Of a stretch of DNA of 64,000 nt, positions 9,350 through 19,911 are shown in pieces. The notes beneath the pieces were generated by a model, which did no database searches, was not told the DNA's origin, and was given only the letters and a program-made list of their open reading frames with translations. Source of the DNA: Pseudoalteromonas ulvae UL12. Lineage in GTDB: Bacteria; Pseudomonadota; Gammaproteobacteria; Enterobacterales; Alteromonadaceae. Location: positions 186,001-250,000 of the forward strand of contig NZ_AQHJ01000035.1 of NCBI RefSeq assembly GCF_014925405.1, written 5' to 3'. Each line of letters begins with the position of its first letter. The stretch's first letter is position 1. The translations under genes and the position numbers were made by a program.

Positions 9350-9916
9350 TTAAGTATTTTTTGTTGTGAGTTGAGTAAATAGCCACAGTGGGATCGGGCG
9401 AATAAAATGGTACGTGACATAAGCCATAGCCGCAAATATAAAGCCACCTAAAGTTGGAATAAAGGCCCCAAATCCAGCGCTTGAGACCACCACGTACGCC
9501 AATAAAAAAGGCGCTTGATAGACTGGAAAAAACAACGCAACAAACAAAATAAACGGCACGGCCAGTAAACTGACTAACGTCATGTAACCGGCGTAAAATA
9601 GTAGTGTCATGATCAGGGCGTACAGGCCCGCAGCCCCTAATTGCAGCCACACTTTTTTGGGGTAACACAGACCATATTTTTTATTGATGAGTGTGGTTAA
9701 ACACCATGTGGCCAGCGGTAAAATAAGCAACCCCCACCAATTTGATATTGCAGGTAGTTCTGGATCGTGTAATAGGTGATGGGCTGGTACCCCAGTAGTG
9801 CTATGTTGCCAAAGTAAAAACGCCACAATATAAAGTGAAACAAGTGCTGTAAGCAGTAAGCGTGATTGTGTGAATATGCGTGTCATTGTTATGCCCATTG
9901 AGGAGAGGTGACTCAA
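9350..9916 (-). CDS. Hypothetical integral membrane protein, 188 aa
   Basis: Five or so hydrophobic helices (about residues 18-36, 60-78, 92-110, 112-135 and 145-168). No family recognised. Two starts are possible: ATG at 9916, or ATG at 9886 (MTRIFTQSRLL), which begins just before the first membrane helix and fits a bacterial membrane protein better; neither has a strong ribosome-binding site. No charged or catalytic motif stands out. It is a single gene transcribed towards the shared terminator at 9292. Confidence 0.65.
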   Translation of the reverse strand: MSHLSSMGITMTRIFTQSRLLLTALVSLYIVAFLLWQHSTTGVPAHHLLHDPELPAISNWWGLLILPLATWCLTTLINKKYGLCYPKKVWLQLGAAGLYALIMTLLFYAGYMTLVSLLAVPFILFVALFFPVYQAPFLLAYVVVSSAGFGAFIPTLGGFIFAAMAYVTYHFIRPIPLWLFTQLTTKNT

Positions 9917-10020
9917 TATAATAGCGGACTAAAAAGCATGCGAGCGATAGTTTGTAACAAAGGATCAAAACACGATACACATCGATACAAGTGATAGGTT
10001 GATGTATAGCAGAGTTGAAC

Positions 10021-10051
10021 GTCAACATCGCGCTTAAAGCGCGATGTTGAC
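10021..10051. terminator. Long perfect hairpin after the subtilase gene
   Basis: GTCAACATCGCGCTT is followed after one base by its exact reverse complement. Located 20 bp beyond the stop of the S8 protease. There is no T run, so termination is likely but not certain. Confidence 0.55.
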
Positions 10052-10070
10052 GAAGTTAAATTATCAATTG

Positions 10071-13000
10071 TTAGTGATTAATCGAGTCAGATAAGTACTT
10101 CATTTCAACATTGTCATCATCACTTTTGGCTTTGATGACATCAATTGTTACTGTTGCTGGGGCTGATTCATTCCCTTTTTCATCAATAGCGATGACGTCG
10201 AGATAAATGGTCTTCAAGTTAATTTGTGAGTTAAGAAACACATTATTGGTTAACACCACTTCGCCATATTGGTTCACCTCTATACCCATTAAAGTTTGTC
10301 CGGTGATCAAATACTCAGTGATAGCTAAATCTAGGTTTGATTGGGTTACGCTCAACTTTCCAATCACGGTGTCGTTCGGTGCATTGCTTACGACGCTAAA
10401 AAATGCATTTTCAAGTTCAGGAGCGAGGCTCTCAGGGAATGTAGCAAGTGTATCGAGTGGAATCACTTGCAAAACATCATGTGAAGCGCTCAAAGCAAAG
10501 CTCTGCGTTGCATTAATGATGGCTAGTTGCCCTGGCTCTAAAACAGAGATGGGTTGTTTATTTTGAGGTTCAGTCAACGAGACACCCGTCATGGTTGCAA
10601 ATTTTGCAGTTCCTAATACGCTGTCGGTTGTTTCATAAATACCAAGTTGGTAACTAGGATACCCCACCGAGGCTTCGATTGTTAATTCACTTCCTAGCTC
10701 TGTGGCTGATAAGCCAATTAAATCACTACACGCAGAAAGTGTAATTGTATCAGAGCCATACGAATGATACATCGGTGATAGATATGCCCAATTTGGGGTG
10801 CCATCTTTCATAGCGCCAGAAACCGTTCTGACTCGGCCTTTAACTTGAGCGTATTGACCCACATCATTATAATTTGACAATGCATAGTCATAGTGATTGT
10901 CGTTATCAATATCAACATTTAACATGACGCCAATTTGACGAAGGTGATTGATTTGATCTCTTAGTTTTATAGAGGCCGTAATGAGCAAGCCAGAATTACA
11001 GTTACTGGCTTCAATCGTATTAAACGTCGTAGCGAGTATATTAAATGGTTTGTCATCTTCGGATGCTTTCTCACCTTGAGCTACAAGCTGCTCTGGAACA
11101 AGAATGTGTGATGTTGAGCTCGTATTGGTTACTGCCCAATGTTTAACGTCTTCAATACTGGTGCTATTAAGAGTTAACGAAGGTTTTGCTTTAGGTAAAA
11201 TGTGGTAAACCAAATGCAGGTCATTGTCTTGTTCTGTAGACAGATCATTAAAAATAAGGGCACCATCAAACTCTGCCAAGGTTAGTGCATTTGACTGTGC
11301 ATTAGCTTGCTCTAACGTGAAAGGGTTTTCTAATAACCAATTTGGGAGTTTTGTTGGATCAACTCTTAAACCGACATCAAAGTTGATAGTTCGCCCTGGG
11401 GGCACTGTGATGCTCTCAGGTAAATCCCAAGTTAATGCGTTGGTCGCTTGGTCGTTATCGTATCGAGAGGAGATACTCAAATTATAAATTATCTCTTCTG
11501 TCGAGAAGTTTTTGATTGTTACTGTTTTATTAAAGGTCGATACCTCATCGAACACTTGTAGACCATACGATAACGCAGCTTGGTTTGTGTTGTATTGTTT
11601 ATCATGCACCCAAGCGGCAACAGGCAAATTAATCGCTTTTTCTACATCAACTAAACCTGCGCCAATTAAACTGATAGGAGCAAGCTCTGTGTCTGGATGA
11701 GTGGCTAAAGGCTCATTTGTGACCATAAGGTTGGCCGAGTTCATTAAGGTTGCTTTAATTTCAAGCGCATTTCTTTGTGGCAGCGCTTCTCTAACGAGTG
11801 CAACAGCCCCTGAAACTAAAGGCGCAGCAAAAGAAGTACCTGTTTGTGGCGATAGTTGATTAAGGCTCCCCATTTCAGCTAATAAGATATCGGTGCCCGG
11901 TGCTGTGATCTCTGGTTTTAAAAGTCCCTCCATTGATGGACCTCGAGATGAAAATGAGCCTACTGCGCCATCTGTTTTTTTCATGATAGCAGCGAAGCTA
12001 AAGGAGGGACGTTTATTATTAGCTAACTGTTGCTTTAGGTAGAGACTATCATTAAGTGATACCGATATTGTTCTTATTGTGATGACATCAGCATGATTTC
12101 CTGCGGACATAGCTGGTGGTGCACCATCTCTATTGTTGGCAATAATAACCAGTTTAGCCCCACGTTGTTGCGCGCGAAGCACTTTATCAGAAAAGCTACA
12201 AGTCCCTCTATCAATCAGTACGGCTTTACCAGTAAAATCAATTGATTGATCGTAGTCTACACACGCTTGCTTATTCAAATTAGGATAAACAAGTTCGATA
12301 TCGTCGTTATTGAGCTCAAATGCCCCTTGTAATCCAAAAGACGCTAACCCAATTGTCGTTTCTTCACCGCCAATAATCGCACTTGGGCTTGAAACCATGG
12401 CTGTAGGATGGGTCATCGCACCAACAGAAAGTACGTTGGGAGTTGAACTTGGTCCAGAAACTATAAATGGGTAATGACCACTATTACCAGCAGAAGCAAC
12501 CACGTTAACGCCTAACTTTACCGCTCTTTGGAGAAGATACTGTACACCACTGATGCTTTGTGGTTGACCAAATTCATCACCGAAAGAAAGATTAATAACA
12601 TCAACGCGATCAGCAATACTTCCATCCCCATTGGGATCCATCGCAGCTTCTAAGGCCAACGCTTGAGCATAACCAGAACACCCTCTTGCGCACACGGAAT
12701 ATGCGAGAAGTGATACATCAGGTGCTACACCATTAATGGCATGAGCGACCGCTGTACCATGAGATGTTCTGTCGCTGTTGGGGTCAGTGTTAGGGGTGGT
12801 AGGATCATTTTCAATCGGGTCTTCATCATGTCTGATAAAATCTGCGCCACCAATGACTTGACCTTGCGGCCATGCAACACTTGAAGGATCCGATTGTGCT
12901 TCATCATATGCTGCTTGAGTGCCCTCGCCACCAAAAGCTGTGTGTGTGTAATCAATGCCTGTGTCCAGAACTGCGACACGTTGTGTTTTTCCGGTTGCAA

Positions 13001-13502
13001 TGTGATTGTTTACTACAGCAGCCGCATTGATGTAATGTGCCGAAGCATCAATATGTAACTCGTTATCATATAAAGGTAAAATACGATCAACCAGAGGGTT
13101 GCTTTCAAGTTTTATTAAAGCTTGTGGTTTAGTGTGCACGATTAAGCTTGGTGCCAATAACGAGGTTTGGCCAAAAATAGTGGTCTTTGCATCTTGTTTG
13201 AATAACTCGTCACTCAACAATGATTGAGAATGCCTAATTATCGCGAGCTGTTGATCTTTTTGTTGCGTACTTGCTGCACTTTGTGTCATGACATCGTTTG
13301 ATGTGTCCACCTTTAAAAGAATCATATACGCCGATGGTGTTTGCTCTTTAATTAAGTCATTAATGACAGTGACCTGATAATCATTGGGCATACTGAAGGT
13401 GGGTTTTGTTGCGTTAACAAGTGGGCTGTTAAATAAAGCCGCCGCGACAACGACTGACAATGCCGATTTTTTTAATCCGTTTAGGTACATCCTAGCTCCC
13501 AT
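10071..13502 (-). CDS. Secreted subtilisin-like serine protease (S8) with PA domain
   Basis: A 1143-aa exported protease (1139 aa if it starts at ATG 13490, better placed behind GGGAGCTAGG). Order: Sec signal peptide (to about residue 31), I9-type propeptide, S8 domain with catalytic Asp180 (VAVLDTGIDY), His248 (SHGTAVAHA), oxyanion Asn340 (SAGNSG) and Ser557 (GTSFAAP), interrupted between His and Ser by a PA domain (about 390-500, VLIDRGTCSF). A long C-terminal region of beta-rich domains (about 620-1143) follows, including a cadherin-like last part. All triad residues are present, so it should be active. Role: extracellular protein degradation. Single gene. Confidence 0.95.
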   Translation of the reverse strand: MGARMYLNGLKKSALSVVVAAALFNSPLVNATKPTFSMPNDYQVTVINDLIKEQTPSAYMILLKVDTSNDVMTQSAASTQQKDQQLAIIRHSQSLLSDELFKQDAKTTIFGQTSLLAPSLIVHTKPQALIKLESNPLVDRILPLYDNELHIDASAHYINAAAVVNNHIATGKTQRVAVLDTGIDYTHTAFGGEGTQAAYDEAQSDPSSVAWPQGQVIGGADFIRHDEDPIENDPTTPNTDPNSDRTSHGTAVAHAINGVAPDVSLLAYSVCARGCSGYAQALALEAAMDPNGDGSIADRVDVINLSFGDEFGQPQSISGVQYLLQRAVKLGVNVVASAGNSGHYPFIVSGPSSTPNVLSVGAMTHPTAMVSSPSAIIGGEETTIGLASFGLQGAFELNNDDIELVYPNLNKQACVDYDQSIDFTGKAVLIDRGTCSFSDKVLRAQQRGAKLVIIANNRDGAPPAMSAGNHADVITIRTISVSLNDSLYLKQQLANNKRPSFSFAAIMKKTDGAVGSFSSRGPSMEGLLKPEITAPGTDILLAEMGSLNQLSPQTGTSFAAPLVSGAVALVREALPQRNALEIKATLMNSANLMVTNEPLATHPDTELAPISLIGAGLVDVEKAINLPVAAWVHDKQYNTNQAALSYGLQVFDEVSTFNKTVTIKNFSTEEIIYNLSISSRYDNDQATNALTWDLPESITVPPGRTINFDVGLRVDPTKLPNWLLENPFTLEQANAQSNALTLAEFDGALIFNDLSTEQDNDLHLVYHILPKAKPSLTLNSTSIEDVKHWAVTNTSSTSHILVPEQLVAQGEKASEDDKPFNILATTFNTIEASNCNSGLLITASIKLRDQINHLRQIGVMLNVDIDNDNHYDYALSNYNDVGQYAQVKGRVRTVSGAMKDGTPNWAYLSPMYHSYGSDTITLSACSDLIGLSATELGSELTIEASVGYPSYQLGIYETTDSVLGTAKFATMTGVSLTEPQNKQPISVLEPGQLAIINATQSFALSASHDVLQVIPLDTLATFPESLAPELENAFFSVVSNAPNDTVIGKLSVTQSNLDLAITEYLITGQTLMGIEVNQYGEVVLTNNVFLNSQINLKTIYLDVIAIDEKGNESAPATVTIDVIKAKSDDDNVEMKYLSDSINH

Positions 13503-14048
13503 TTTTTATTATTTTAATCGCTATGAATACAAAGAGTTGCAGCAATATATATTAGGGGGACAAAATACAGGAGAGTTGAGATAGGTACAATACAAAAGAT
13601 GTTTTCTTCGATATTTTTATCGGAAAACATGATCAATTTAATCTCAGTTTTGGTTAATACTCTATTTCAAGCATTTATTTTCAACCTAAACATGTAGAGG
13701 TAATGTCGGAGTAATGTGAGATAGGTAGGCTGGTTATTGAGGTGTGAATCGGCCTTGTAACCTTGAGCACCTTTAGCAAAACAAAGCAGGTTAGATGTTT
13801 GCTTTTTCTTTAATATGTTGGTTGATTTCTTATCCAGCGCTTTGGAAAATTGCTCCTCTTAGCCTAATTAAGTGACTGTTACTCTAGTTTAGAATGGTGA
13901 TGCTTATCCTACGAAAATGTTGCAGGGGGATAGTGCTTACCTTTGTGAGTGTGTTAACGTTAAAAGAGTTGATTATTGAAAATCACTATTGTGTATCAAG
14001 GATAGCGGCAATTATTGTTTAAAGTTTGCATTAAGAAATGTTCCTTTT

Positions 14049-14585
14049 ATGATTACTCTACATTCATCTCAGCGCCACTGTTCAGGCTTTACCTTAATAG
14101 AGCTTATTATTGTGATTGTTATTCTTGGTGTGCTCGCGATAACGGCCGCACCGAAATTTCTTAATATACAAGCTGATGCGCATATTTCAGCCATTAAAGG
14201 GGCTGAAGGGGCGATCAATACCGCGGCCTCCCTTTTTAAGGCAAAAAGTTTAACCTCAGGGCAAGGTTTTGCGACAGTCGTTGAGTTTGAAGGTGTAAAA
14301 GGTAGTCATCATCAGCCTTATGCTGCATCTGGAACATCAGGCGGTTTTACAGCTGATTATTCATCACCTCCAGAAATATTTGAAGCGGCAGGACTGAACG
14401 CGCTGGATTGGTCATATCGTATTTTTGTCGAAAGCGGCAGTTATGCGGTGGTCGCGGCACCTAAAGGTGTGCTTAATCTCGCCCAGCCTACTGATGCACA
14501 AGTGAAAGCCACACAGTGTTATTTTCAATATCATTGGAAAAATAGTGGTCGCCCAGAAGTCACAGTTTTAACCACCGGATGTTAA
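14049..14585 (+). CDS. Type IV (MSHA-like) prepilin
   Basis: ATG at 14049 gives a short prepilin leader (MITLHSSQRHCSG) followed by FTLIELIIVIVILGVLA, with the Gly-1/Phe+1 processing site, Glu+5 and a hydrophobic assembly helix. The globular part ends with a disulfide-type Cys pair (TQCYFQYHW ... TTGC), as in MshA pilins. About 178 aa, normal size. No assembly genes adjoin it, so it would depend on machinery elsewhere. The 546-bp gap upstream (13503-14048) shows no other gene or repeat that I can recognise; it must hold the promoter. Confidence 0.88.
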   Translation: MITLHSSQRHCSGFTLIELIIVIVILGVLAITAAPKFLNIQADAHISAIKGAEGAINTAASLFKAKSLTSGQGFATVVEFEGVKGSHHQPYAASGTSGGFTADYSSPPEIFEAAGLNALDWSYRIFVESGSYAVVAAPKGVLNLAQPTDAQVKATQCYFQYHWKNSGRPEVTVLTTGC

Positions 14586-14637
14586 GGTTTTTGATTAATC
14601 GCGCGGCTTAATTATCCGCACGACTTAATCATTATGG

Positions 14638-15711
14638 TTAGCGGGCGACTGTGAGCGTTTTTTGTGGGGCTAGAGGGGTCTTTAAACGTACTTTTTCGCC
14701 ATCGCGCAGGTTTTCGGCTCCGCGTATTACCACTTGTTGGCCGACTTGTAGATCTCCGCTGACCTCGATGTAATCATAAAATCCGCTACCAGGAATGACC
14801 GTGACTTGCTTATTGTTGAGCTCATTGTCAATCACATTCACGTACACTTTATCTTGGCGCAAAATGAGCGCATCGCGATGTACAGTGAGTGCTTGATGGC
14901 TTTCACTGCTGGCAATAGACACTCTGACAGCACTGCCAATTGGCAAGGTATGATCTGCTAAATCAACGCGAACTTCCATGGTGCGACTGCGTTCATCCCC
15001 AACCGGGATTAAGGCACGAATGGTCGAATGGATTTGATTGCTTTTTTGCCAAATGACCACTTCATCACCAATGTGATTAAATTGATTATGCTCAAGAGGC
15101 GCATTGGCTTTGACTTCTAAATCTTGCAAGCTGACTAACCGCAGAGCCACAGTGCTTGATTGGCTAAACTCGCCTACTTGTTTAAAGCGCTCGACAACGG
15201 TGCCATTGAAGGGCGCGCGTAAACTGGTTTTAGCCAGTTGTAGTTCAATGCGCTGTAGGCTGATTTGTGCTTGGAGCAAGTCTTGTTCGGCCATGGCTAA
15301 ATCGGCTTCTTTAGCATCAAGTGAATCTTGCGCTGCATTTTTACCTAGTTTTTCAAGGCGTTGTTGCTGGCGTTTCAATAGCGCGACCCGTGTTTTTAAT
15401 TGACTGACAGTGGCATCGGCTTGTTGTTGTTCAAGCTGTAAAAACGCATCGTCTAGTTTTAAAATGACGTCGCCTTTGCTGACTTTGTCACCTACTTGCG
15501 CGACCCATTTAATGACTCCAGAGACCTCTGTCGTTAGGCGTGAATCAAAGCGGCTGACCACAGTGCCTGGGATCCAAGTTTGTTCTGCAATCTGTTCTTG
15601 CTCAACGTCACTGACCACCACTAACGTTGCTGGAGGGGGCGCGTCGGCCGCAATCGTGCTGACACTGGTGATACATAAGCCTAATAAAATAGAGTTTAAT
15701 AATAGTTTCAT
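14638..15711 (-). CDS. RND efflux periplasmic adaptor (MFP/HlyD family)
   Basis: A 357-aa membrane fusion protein: signal peptide (to about residue 22), beta-barrel and split lipoyl domain (GVIKWVAQVGDKVSKGD ... RAPFNGTVVERFKQVG) around a coiled-coil hairpin rich in Gln/Leu (about 90-160), then the membrane-proximal domain. It links the inner-membrane pump to a TolC-like channel. The start follows AGGAG that overlaps the stop of the permease gene (10-nt gap), so they are one operon. In most RND operons the adaptor precedes the permease; here it follows. No outer-membrane factor is in the operon. Confidence 0.92.
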   Translation of the reverse strand: MKLLLNSILLGLCITSVSTIAADAPPPATLVVVSDVEQEQIAEQTWIPGTVVSRFDSRLTTEVSGVIKWVAQVGDKVSKGDVILKLDDAFLQLEQQQADATVSQLKTRVALLKRQQQRLEKLGKNAAQDSLDAKEADLAMAEQDLLQAQISLQRIELQLAKTSLRAPFNGTVVERFKQVGEFSQSSTVALRLVSLQDLEVKANAPLEHNQFNHIGDEVVIWQKSNQIHSTIRALIPVGDERSRTMEVRVDLADHTLPIGSAVRVSIASSESHQALTVHRDALILRQDKVYVNVIDNELNNKQVTVIPGSGFYDYIEVSGDLQVGQQVVIRGAENLRDGEKVRLKTPLAPQKTLTVAR

Positions 15712-15720
15712 TGTTCGCTC

Positions 15721-18700
15721 CTAAACATGTGATGCACGTTGGGGTGGTTGCGTTTCACTTTGGGTTCGCGCGACCGCCTGAGGGCTAAATTGTTTTAACA
15801 GTGCTGGCAAGAGCACTAAGGTAAATAGGGTAGAGAACAGCATGCCCCCGACGATCACCGCCGCGAGTCCTCGATAAATAACACTGCCTTCACCGGGCAT
15901 AATCAGCAGCGGAAGCATGCCAAATATGCTGGTTAAGGTGCTCATAAAAATGGGGCGCAACCGCAGCAATAGTGCTTGCTCAACCGCTTGGTCACGACAA
16001 AGCCCTTCGCGCTCACCTTGGCGGGTTTGGTCGACTAACAAAATTGCATTGTTGACCACTAAACCTAACAAAATGATGAAGCCAATCATGGTGAGTAAAT
16101 CAAGAGGTTGAAAATGAATAAGATTCATAAACTGTAAGGCGAGTACGCCGCCAACAGTGGCCAGTGGAATCGATAACGTCACCATTAAACTGTCTTTGAG
16201 TGATTTAAACAAACCGGCCATCAACACAAATAATAACCCCAAAGCGAGCACAAAATTTTGCCCCATAGTTGAGATAGATTGTTTGAGGCTATCGGCGCTG
16301 CCGCCATAATTAATCGAACCATCGGCGGGCATCATGGCTTTTATTTGTGGCTCAATTTCCGTTTCGATGATGGTCATGGCTTGTTGCAAAGACATATTTT
16401 CTGGTGGATTAACAAAGACAGTGATAGTACGACGACGGTCGATACGTTGAATACGTGATGGCCCGACCGTGCGGGTCACATCGACTAATTCACCTAGCTG
16501 AACCACATCACCACTTGGCGTACTGATTGGGATGGCGGCGAGTTCTTCTGGATTTTGCCAGCCTTGCGCTTTAAAAATCATATCAAGGCGTTTATTGCCA
16601 TCAAAGTATTCACCAACAAATAAGCCCGTGCCCATAGCGCGGGTAATTTGTGCCAGATCACTTCGGGTAAAACCGACTTCCATCATGCGGCGATCATTGG
16701 GGATTAAGCGCAGTTCTGGCTCGGCATCTTGTGTTCCTGGGTTAACATTGATGTTACTGCCAGCAAAACGTTTTTCTAAGATATCACGGGTTTTTTCAGC
16801 TACATCAGCCATGGCGCGGGTATCTTTACTTTGTAGGTGAATGGCCACACTGCGCCCAGAGCCGAGCCCACCAAATAAGTTACCTTGCTGAGAAAATACA
16901 CGGGTATCAGGCAAATCGATAAGCACTTCTTCGCGCATCACCCGTTCAAGCTCTTTGACTTGTGATTGATCTTTGGCACGTACGCCAAGGTTAGCATTGC
17001 CCGGAAAACTCAAAATATAGTAGTTTTTTAACGCCGGCTCTTTGCTGCCATCCATATAAGGCTGAAGGCGCTCAACAATTGGCTTGATGTATTCTTGCTC
17101 AACAAATTGTTGATTGGAGCCTGTAGGTAAGTTGACAAATGCATCGACGGCATCGCGTTTAACTGGCGGCAAATAATCAAGGGGCGGCAATAACCAAACA
17201 GTCACAGCGACAGGGGCAGCCATCAGTGAAATAATCGTTATTAAGCGTTTTTTGCTGGTATTGGTTAACGTCATGATATGGGTAGCAATACGGTGCCAAA
17301 AGCCCGCAAGTCGATCAGTTTGTTCAGTATCATTGAGCCATTTTTTGGCGGCAACAGGTAACACGGCTAAAGCGACTAACATCGATATGAAAACTGCAAT
17401 GGCTATGGTCAGAGCCAAGTCTGCAAAAAACTGCCCTGCGACATCTTTTAAGAAAATCACCGGTATAAAAATCGCAATGGTGGTTGCTGTTGAGGCCATC
17501 AAAGCGCCAGCGACGAGTTGCGTGCCTTGCTTGGCGGCTTTATCCGTTGGCAGCCCTTTGGTTTTGAGGCGCACTATATTTTCGAGCACGACAATGGCGG
17601 CATCGAGCACCATGCCCGTGGCAAAGGCCAATCCAGCCAGTGAAATCACATTGAGCGAACGCCCGGTGAGACTCAAGACAATAAAGGTGGTCATAATGGA
17701 AATCGGAATGGCCATGGCAACAATCAGGGTGGCGCGGCGCTGGCGTAAAAACCACCACAACACACCCACAGCCAGCAAAATACCCAGCACTAAGTTACTG
17801 GTAACTAAATTAATCGCGCGATAGATAAACACTGATGCGTCGAAGGATTGCTCCATGGTGAGCTGTTCGGGGGCGAGAACTTGGCGGCGAATGTCGGCGA
17901 CTTCGGCTTTTACACGCTCTAATGTGGCGAGCACATTGGCGCCACTTTCGCGGTCAATTCGGATGGACATCGCTGGGTTGCCATTTTGAACCGCACTGCC
18001 ATTAGATTGGTCTCGTGCAATCGAGATAGTGGCAATATCATTGAGTTTGATGGGCTTACCATCGCGCCATTCGAGGACTAACTCGCCTAATTGAACAGGA
18101 TCAAACCGCCCAGCAAAACGCAGGGTATAACGACGGCGGCCAATATCGGCGTAGCCGCCAGATGCATCGTTTGCGGCTCCGATTAAGCGGCTCACGCCTG
18201 TGACATTAATTCCCAACTCTGCGGCGCGATAAGCATCAAACTCGATTTGTAATTGTTCATTGGTGTTGCCTGTTTGCAGTTGCACCCGCGCTACACCAGG
18301 AATACTTTCGATACGAGGGCGAATGTTGTCATCGAAAAAGCTCGCGTACTCTGAAATGGGTTTGTCATTGCCTGGTAGTGCCTGTAAAAAGAAATAAGTC
18401 AGAGCTGGGGCGCCGCCATTAAACCCACCTAAGCTGATCACCGGCGGATTGACATCGCGGGGCAGAGGCGGCAAGCGATTCATGCGGCTGATCACTTCAA
18501 TCAGGGTTTTATCCATGTCGGCTTCAAGTGAGAATTCAAGGTTAATGAATGAGCTGCCAGAGTTTGCAAAGGTGACCAGATTGGTTAATCCGGGTAGGCC
18601 TTGCAGCACATCTTCTTGTGGTTCAAGAATTTCAGATTCCATTTCACTGGGAGAGGCCTGACGCCAATTGGTGAAAATGGTAATTTGCGGCCGTTCAATG

Positions 18701-18816
18701 TCTGGAAAAAGCTGGATAGGCAGTTTGTTAAAGCTGACCCAACCTAACACCAAACAGAGGGTCACAATAATGGCGACACCGGCGGGATTTTTAAGTGCTG
18801 TTGTTGTTATGTTCAT
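15721..18816 (-). CDS. RND-family efflux permease (HAE-1/AcrB-type)
   Basis: A 1031-aa proton-driven exporter of normal length, with 12 predicted helices and two large periplasmic loops. The start MNITTTALKNP follows AAGGAAACC. Family motifs: LPIQLFPDIERPQITIFT after TM1 and GMVLDAAIVVLENI in TM4. In AcrB, TM4 carries an Asp-Asp pair needed for proton relay; here the second Asp is Ala (LDAA), as in many non-AcrB RND members. Substrate unknown (drug, solvent or metal-independent export). First gene of the operon; upstream 18817-19545 holds its promoter. Confidence 0.93.
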   Translation of the reverse strand: MNITTTALKNPAGVAIIVTLCLVLGWVSFNKLPIQLFPDIERPQITIFTNWRQASPSEMESEILEPQEDVLQGLPGLTNLVTFANSGSSFINLEFSLEADMDKTLIEVISRMNRLPPLPRDVNPPVISLGGFNGGAPALTYFFLQALPGNDKPISEYASFFDDNIRPRIESIPGVARVQLQTGNTNEQLQIEFDAYRAAELGINVTGVSRLIGAANDASGGYADIGRRRYTLRFAGRFDPVQLGELVLEWRDGKPIKLNDIATISIARDQSNGSAVQNGNPAMSIRIDRESGANVLATLERVKAEVADIRRQVLAPEQLTMEQSFDASVFIYRAINLVTSNLVLGILLAVGVLWWFLRQRRATLIVAMAIPISIMTTFIVLSLTGRSLNVISLAGLAFATGMVLDAAIVVLENIVRLKTKGLPTDKAAKQGTQLVAGALMASTATTIAIFIPVIFLKDVAGQFFADLALTIAIAVFISMLVALAVLPVAAKKWLNDTEQTDRLAGFWHRIATHIMTLTNTSKKRLITIISLMAAPVAVTVWLLPPLDYLPPVKRDAVDAFVNLPTGSNQQFVEQEYIKPIVERLQPYMDGSKEPALKNYYILSFPGNANLGVRAKDQSQVKELERVMREEVLIDLPDTRVFSQQGNLFGGLGSGRSVAIHLQSKDTRAMADVAEKTRDILEKRFAGSNINVNPGTQDAEPELRLIPNDRRMMEVGFTRSDLAQITRAMGTGLFVGEYFDGNKRLDMIFKAQGWQNPEELAAIPISTPSGDVVQLGELVDVTRTVGPSRIQRIDRRRTITVFVNPPENMSLQQAMTIIETEIEPQIKAMMPADGSINYGGSADSLKQSISTMGQNFVLALGLLFVLMAGLFKSLKDSLMVTLSIPLATVGGVLALQFMNLIHFQPLDLLTMIGFIILLGLVVNNAILLVDQTRQGEREGLCRDQAVEQALLLRLRPIFMSTLTSIFGMLPLLIMPGEGSVIYRGLAAVIVGGMLFSTLFTLVLLPALLKQFSPQAVARTQSETQPPQRASHV

Positions 18817-19478
18817 TTGGTTTCCTTGTTGGGTGAAGTCATATCAACACACTGACTATAGAATTAAGTGAGTCGCAAATTGTTGGGAAATAGTTTAACG
18901 CGCAGATAAATAGGATGGGCTGCAAACAAGCAGTTTTGCGTAACAAAGTATGTATTTTCACCACTTTCAGACACACAAGGTTAACTAGTTGTAACTACTT
19001 AGTTGCAAAGCTGTATTTGTATGATCGGGTTGAGATTTAAAGGGGAATTTTGCGGTCATTAGACGCTTTTTTACTCAGACACGATCGTTAACACTTTCTT
19101 CAAATTGCTTTCAAAAAAGGTGAAAACAGTCAGCTATGACAAGTTGTGGCTTATTCTTTAAGAGATGATTTGAGTCGACGGATTAACTGCTTTTTATGCG
19201 TCATAATAAGGCGTTGAGTATGAGCTCGTGATGCTTTAATGGTGTTCTACTTTGCTGCTCACTGAGAACCCACAACAAAAAATAGAATCATGTGTACAGA
19301 TAAAACCCAAGGTGAAGAATAAATCAAGCCACCCTTGTTTTAAATTTAATTAAATAATTGAATTTTAAGTGTTATTTATATCGTTGTTTATTTCAAATTG
19401 TTTAAAAGTCACTCTTAAATGAGCACTTTGTAGCTGTGCTAAGTCATGATTGAATCAATTTTTAACCATTTTTACCTT

Positions 19479-19508
19479 GTGTTATGGTGTGCTGGTGATG
19501 TATAACAC
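19479..19508 (+). promoter_or_regulatory. Probable promoter/operator of the gntR-ABC operon
   Basis: TTGTGT (19477-19482) and TATAAC (19501-19506) are separated by 18 bp. A perfect inverted repeat GTGTTAT (19479-19485) / ATAACAC (19502-19508) overlaps both elements. YtrA-type GntR repressors typically bind such repeats in their own promoter, so autoregulation is inferred. The rest of 18817-19478 holds no gene; an AT-rich stretch lies at 19330-19400. Confidence 0.5.
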
Positions 19509-19545
19509 ATGTATTGCTTTTAGCATTCAACAAGGAAAAGAGGTT

Positions 19546-19911
19546 ATGACACTCCAGTGGGATACAGAAAAACCTATCTATTTACAGCTCTACCAACAAG
19601 TCGTGGCGCGTATTTTAGATGGGCATATCAAAGAAGGTGAGGCACTGCCTTCGGTTCGAACTGTTGCTGCTCAGTATCAAGTTAATCCGATCACTATCTC
19701 GAAGGCTTATCAAATGCTGCAAGACGAAGGCATCGTAGAAAAGCAACGTGGAAAAGGATTATTTGTGATGGCAGGCGCACAAGATCACATGTTAACGCGT
19801 GAGCGAGAAAGCTTTTTGACTCAGCAATGGCCTGAAGTTGTTAAGCAAATCACACGATTAAAGCTGTCAGTAGAACAGTTGTTACAACAGAGCAAGGAAA
19901 CATCACTATGA
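19546..19911 (+). CDS. GntR-family regulator, YtrA subfamily
   Basis: ATG at 19546 (behind AAGGAAAAGAGG) gives 121 aa, the usual size for YtrA proteins: a winged HTH (IYLQLYQQVVARILDG, LPSVRTVAAQYQVNPITISK, EKQRGKGLFV) and a short C-terminal helix without a ligand-binding domain. YtrA members repress an ABC transporter operon of which they are the first gene. This fits: the next gene overlaps it by 4 bp and encodes an ABC ATPase. An upstream in-frame extension to 19450 is unlikely because it would include the operator. Confidence 0.92.
   Translation: MTLQWDTEKPIYLQLYQQVVARILDGHIKEGEALPSVRTVAAQYQVNPITISKAYQMLQDEGIVEKQRGKGLFVMAGAQDHMLTRERESFLTQQWPEVVKQITRLKLSVEQLLQQSKETSL

Noticed and set aside
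17252..17824. 190-aa plus-strand frame inside the RND permease
   Set aside because: Antisense shadow of a well-supported gene; the product has low-complexity Ala/Lys/Met content.
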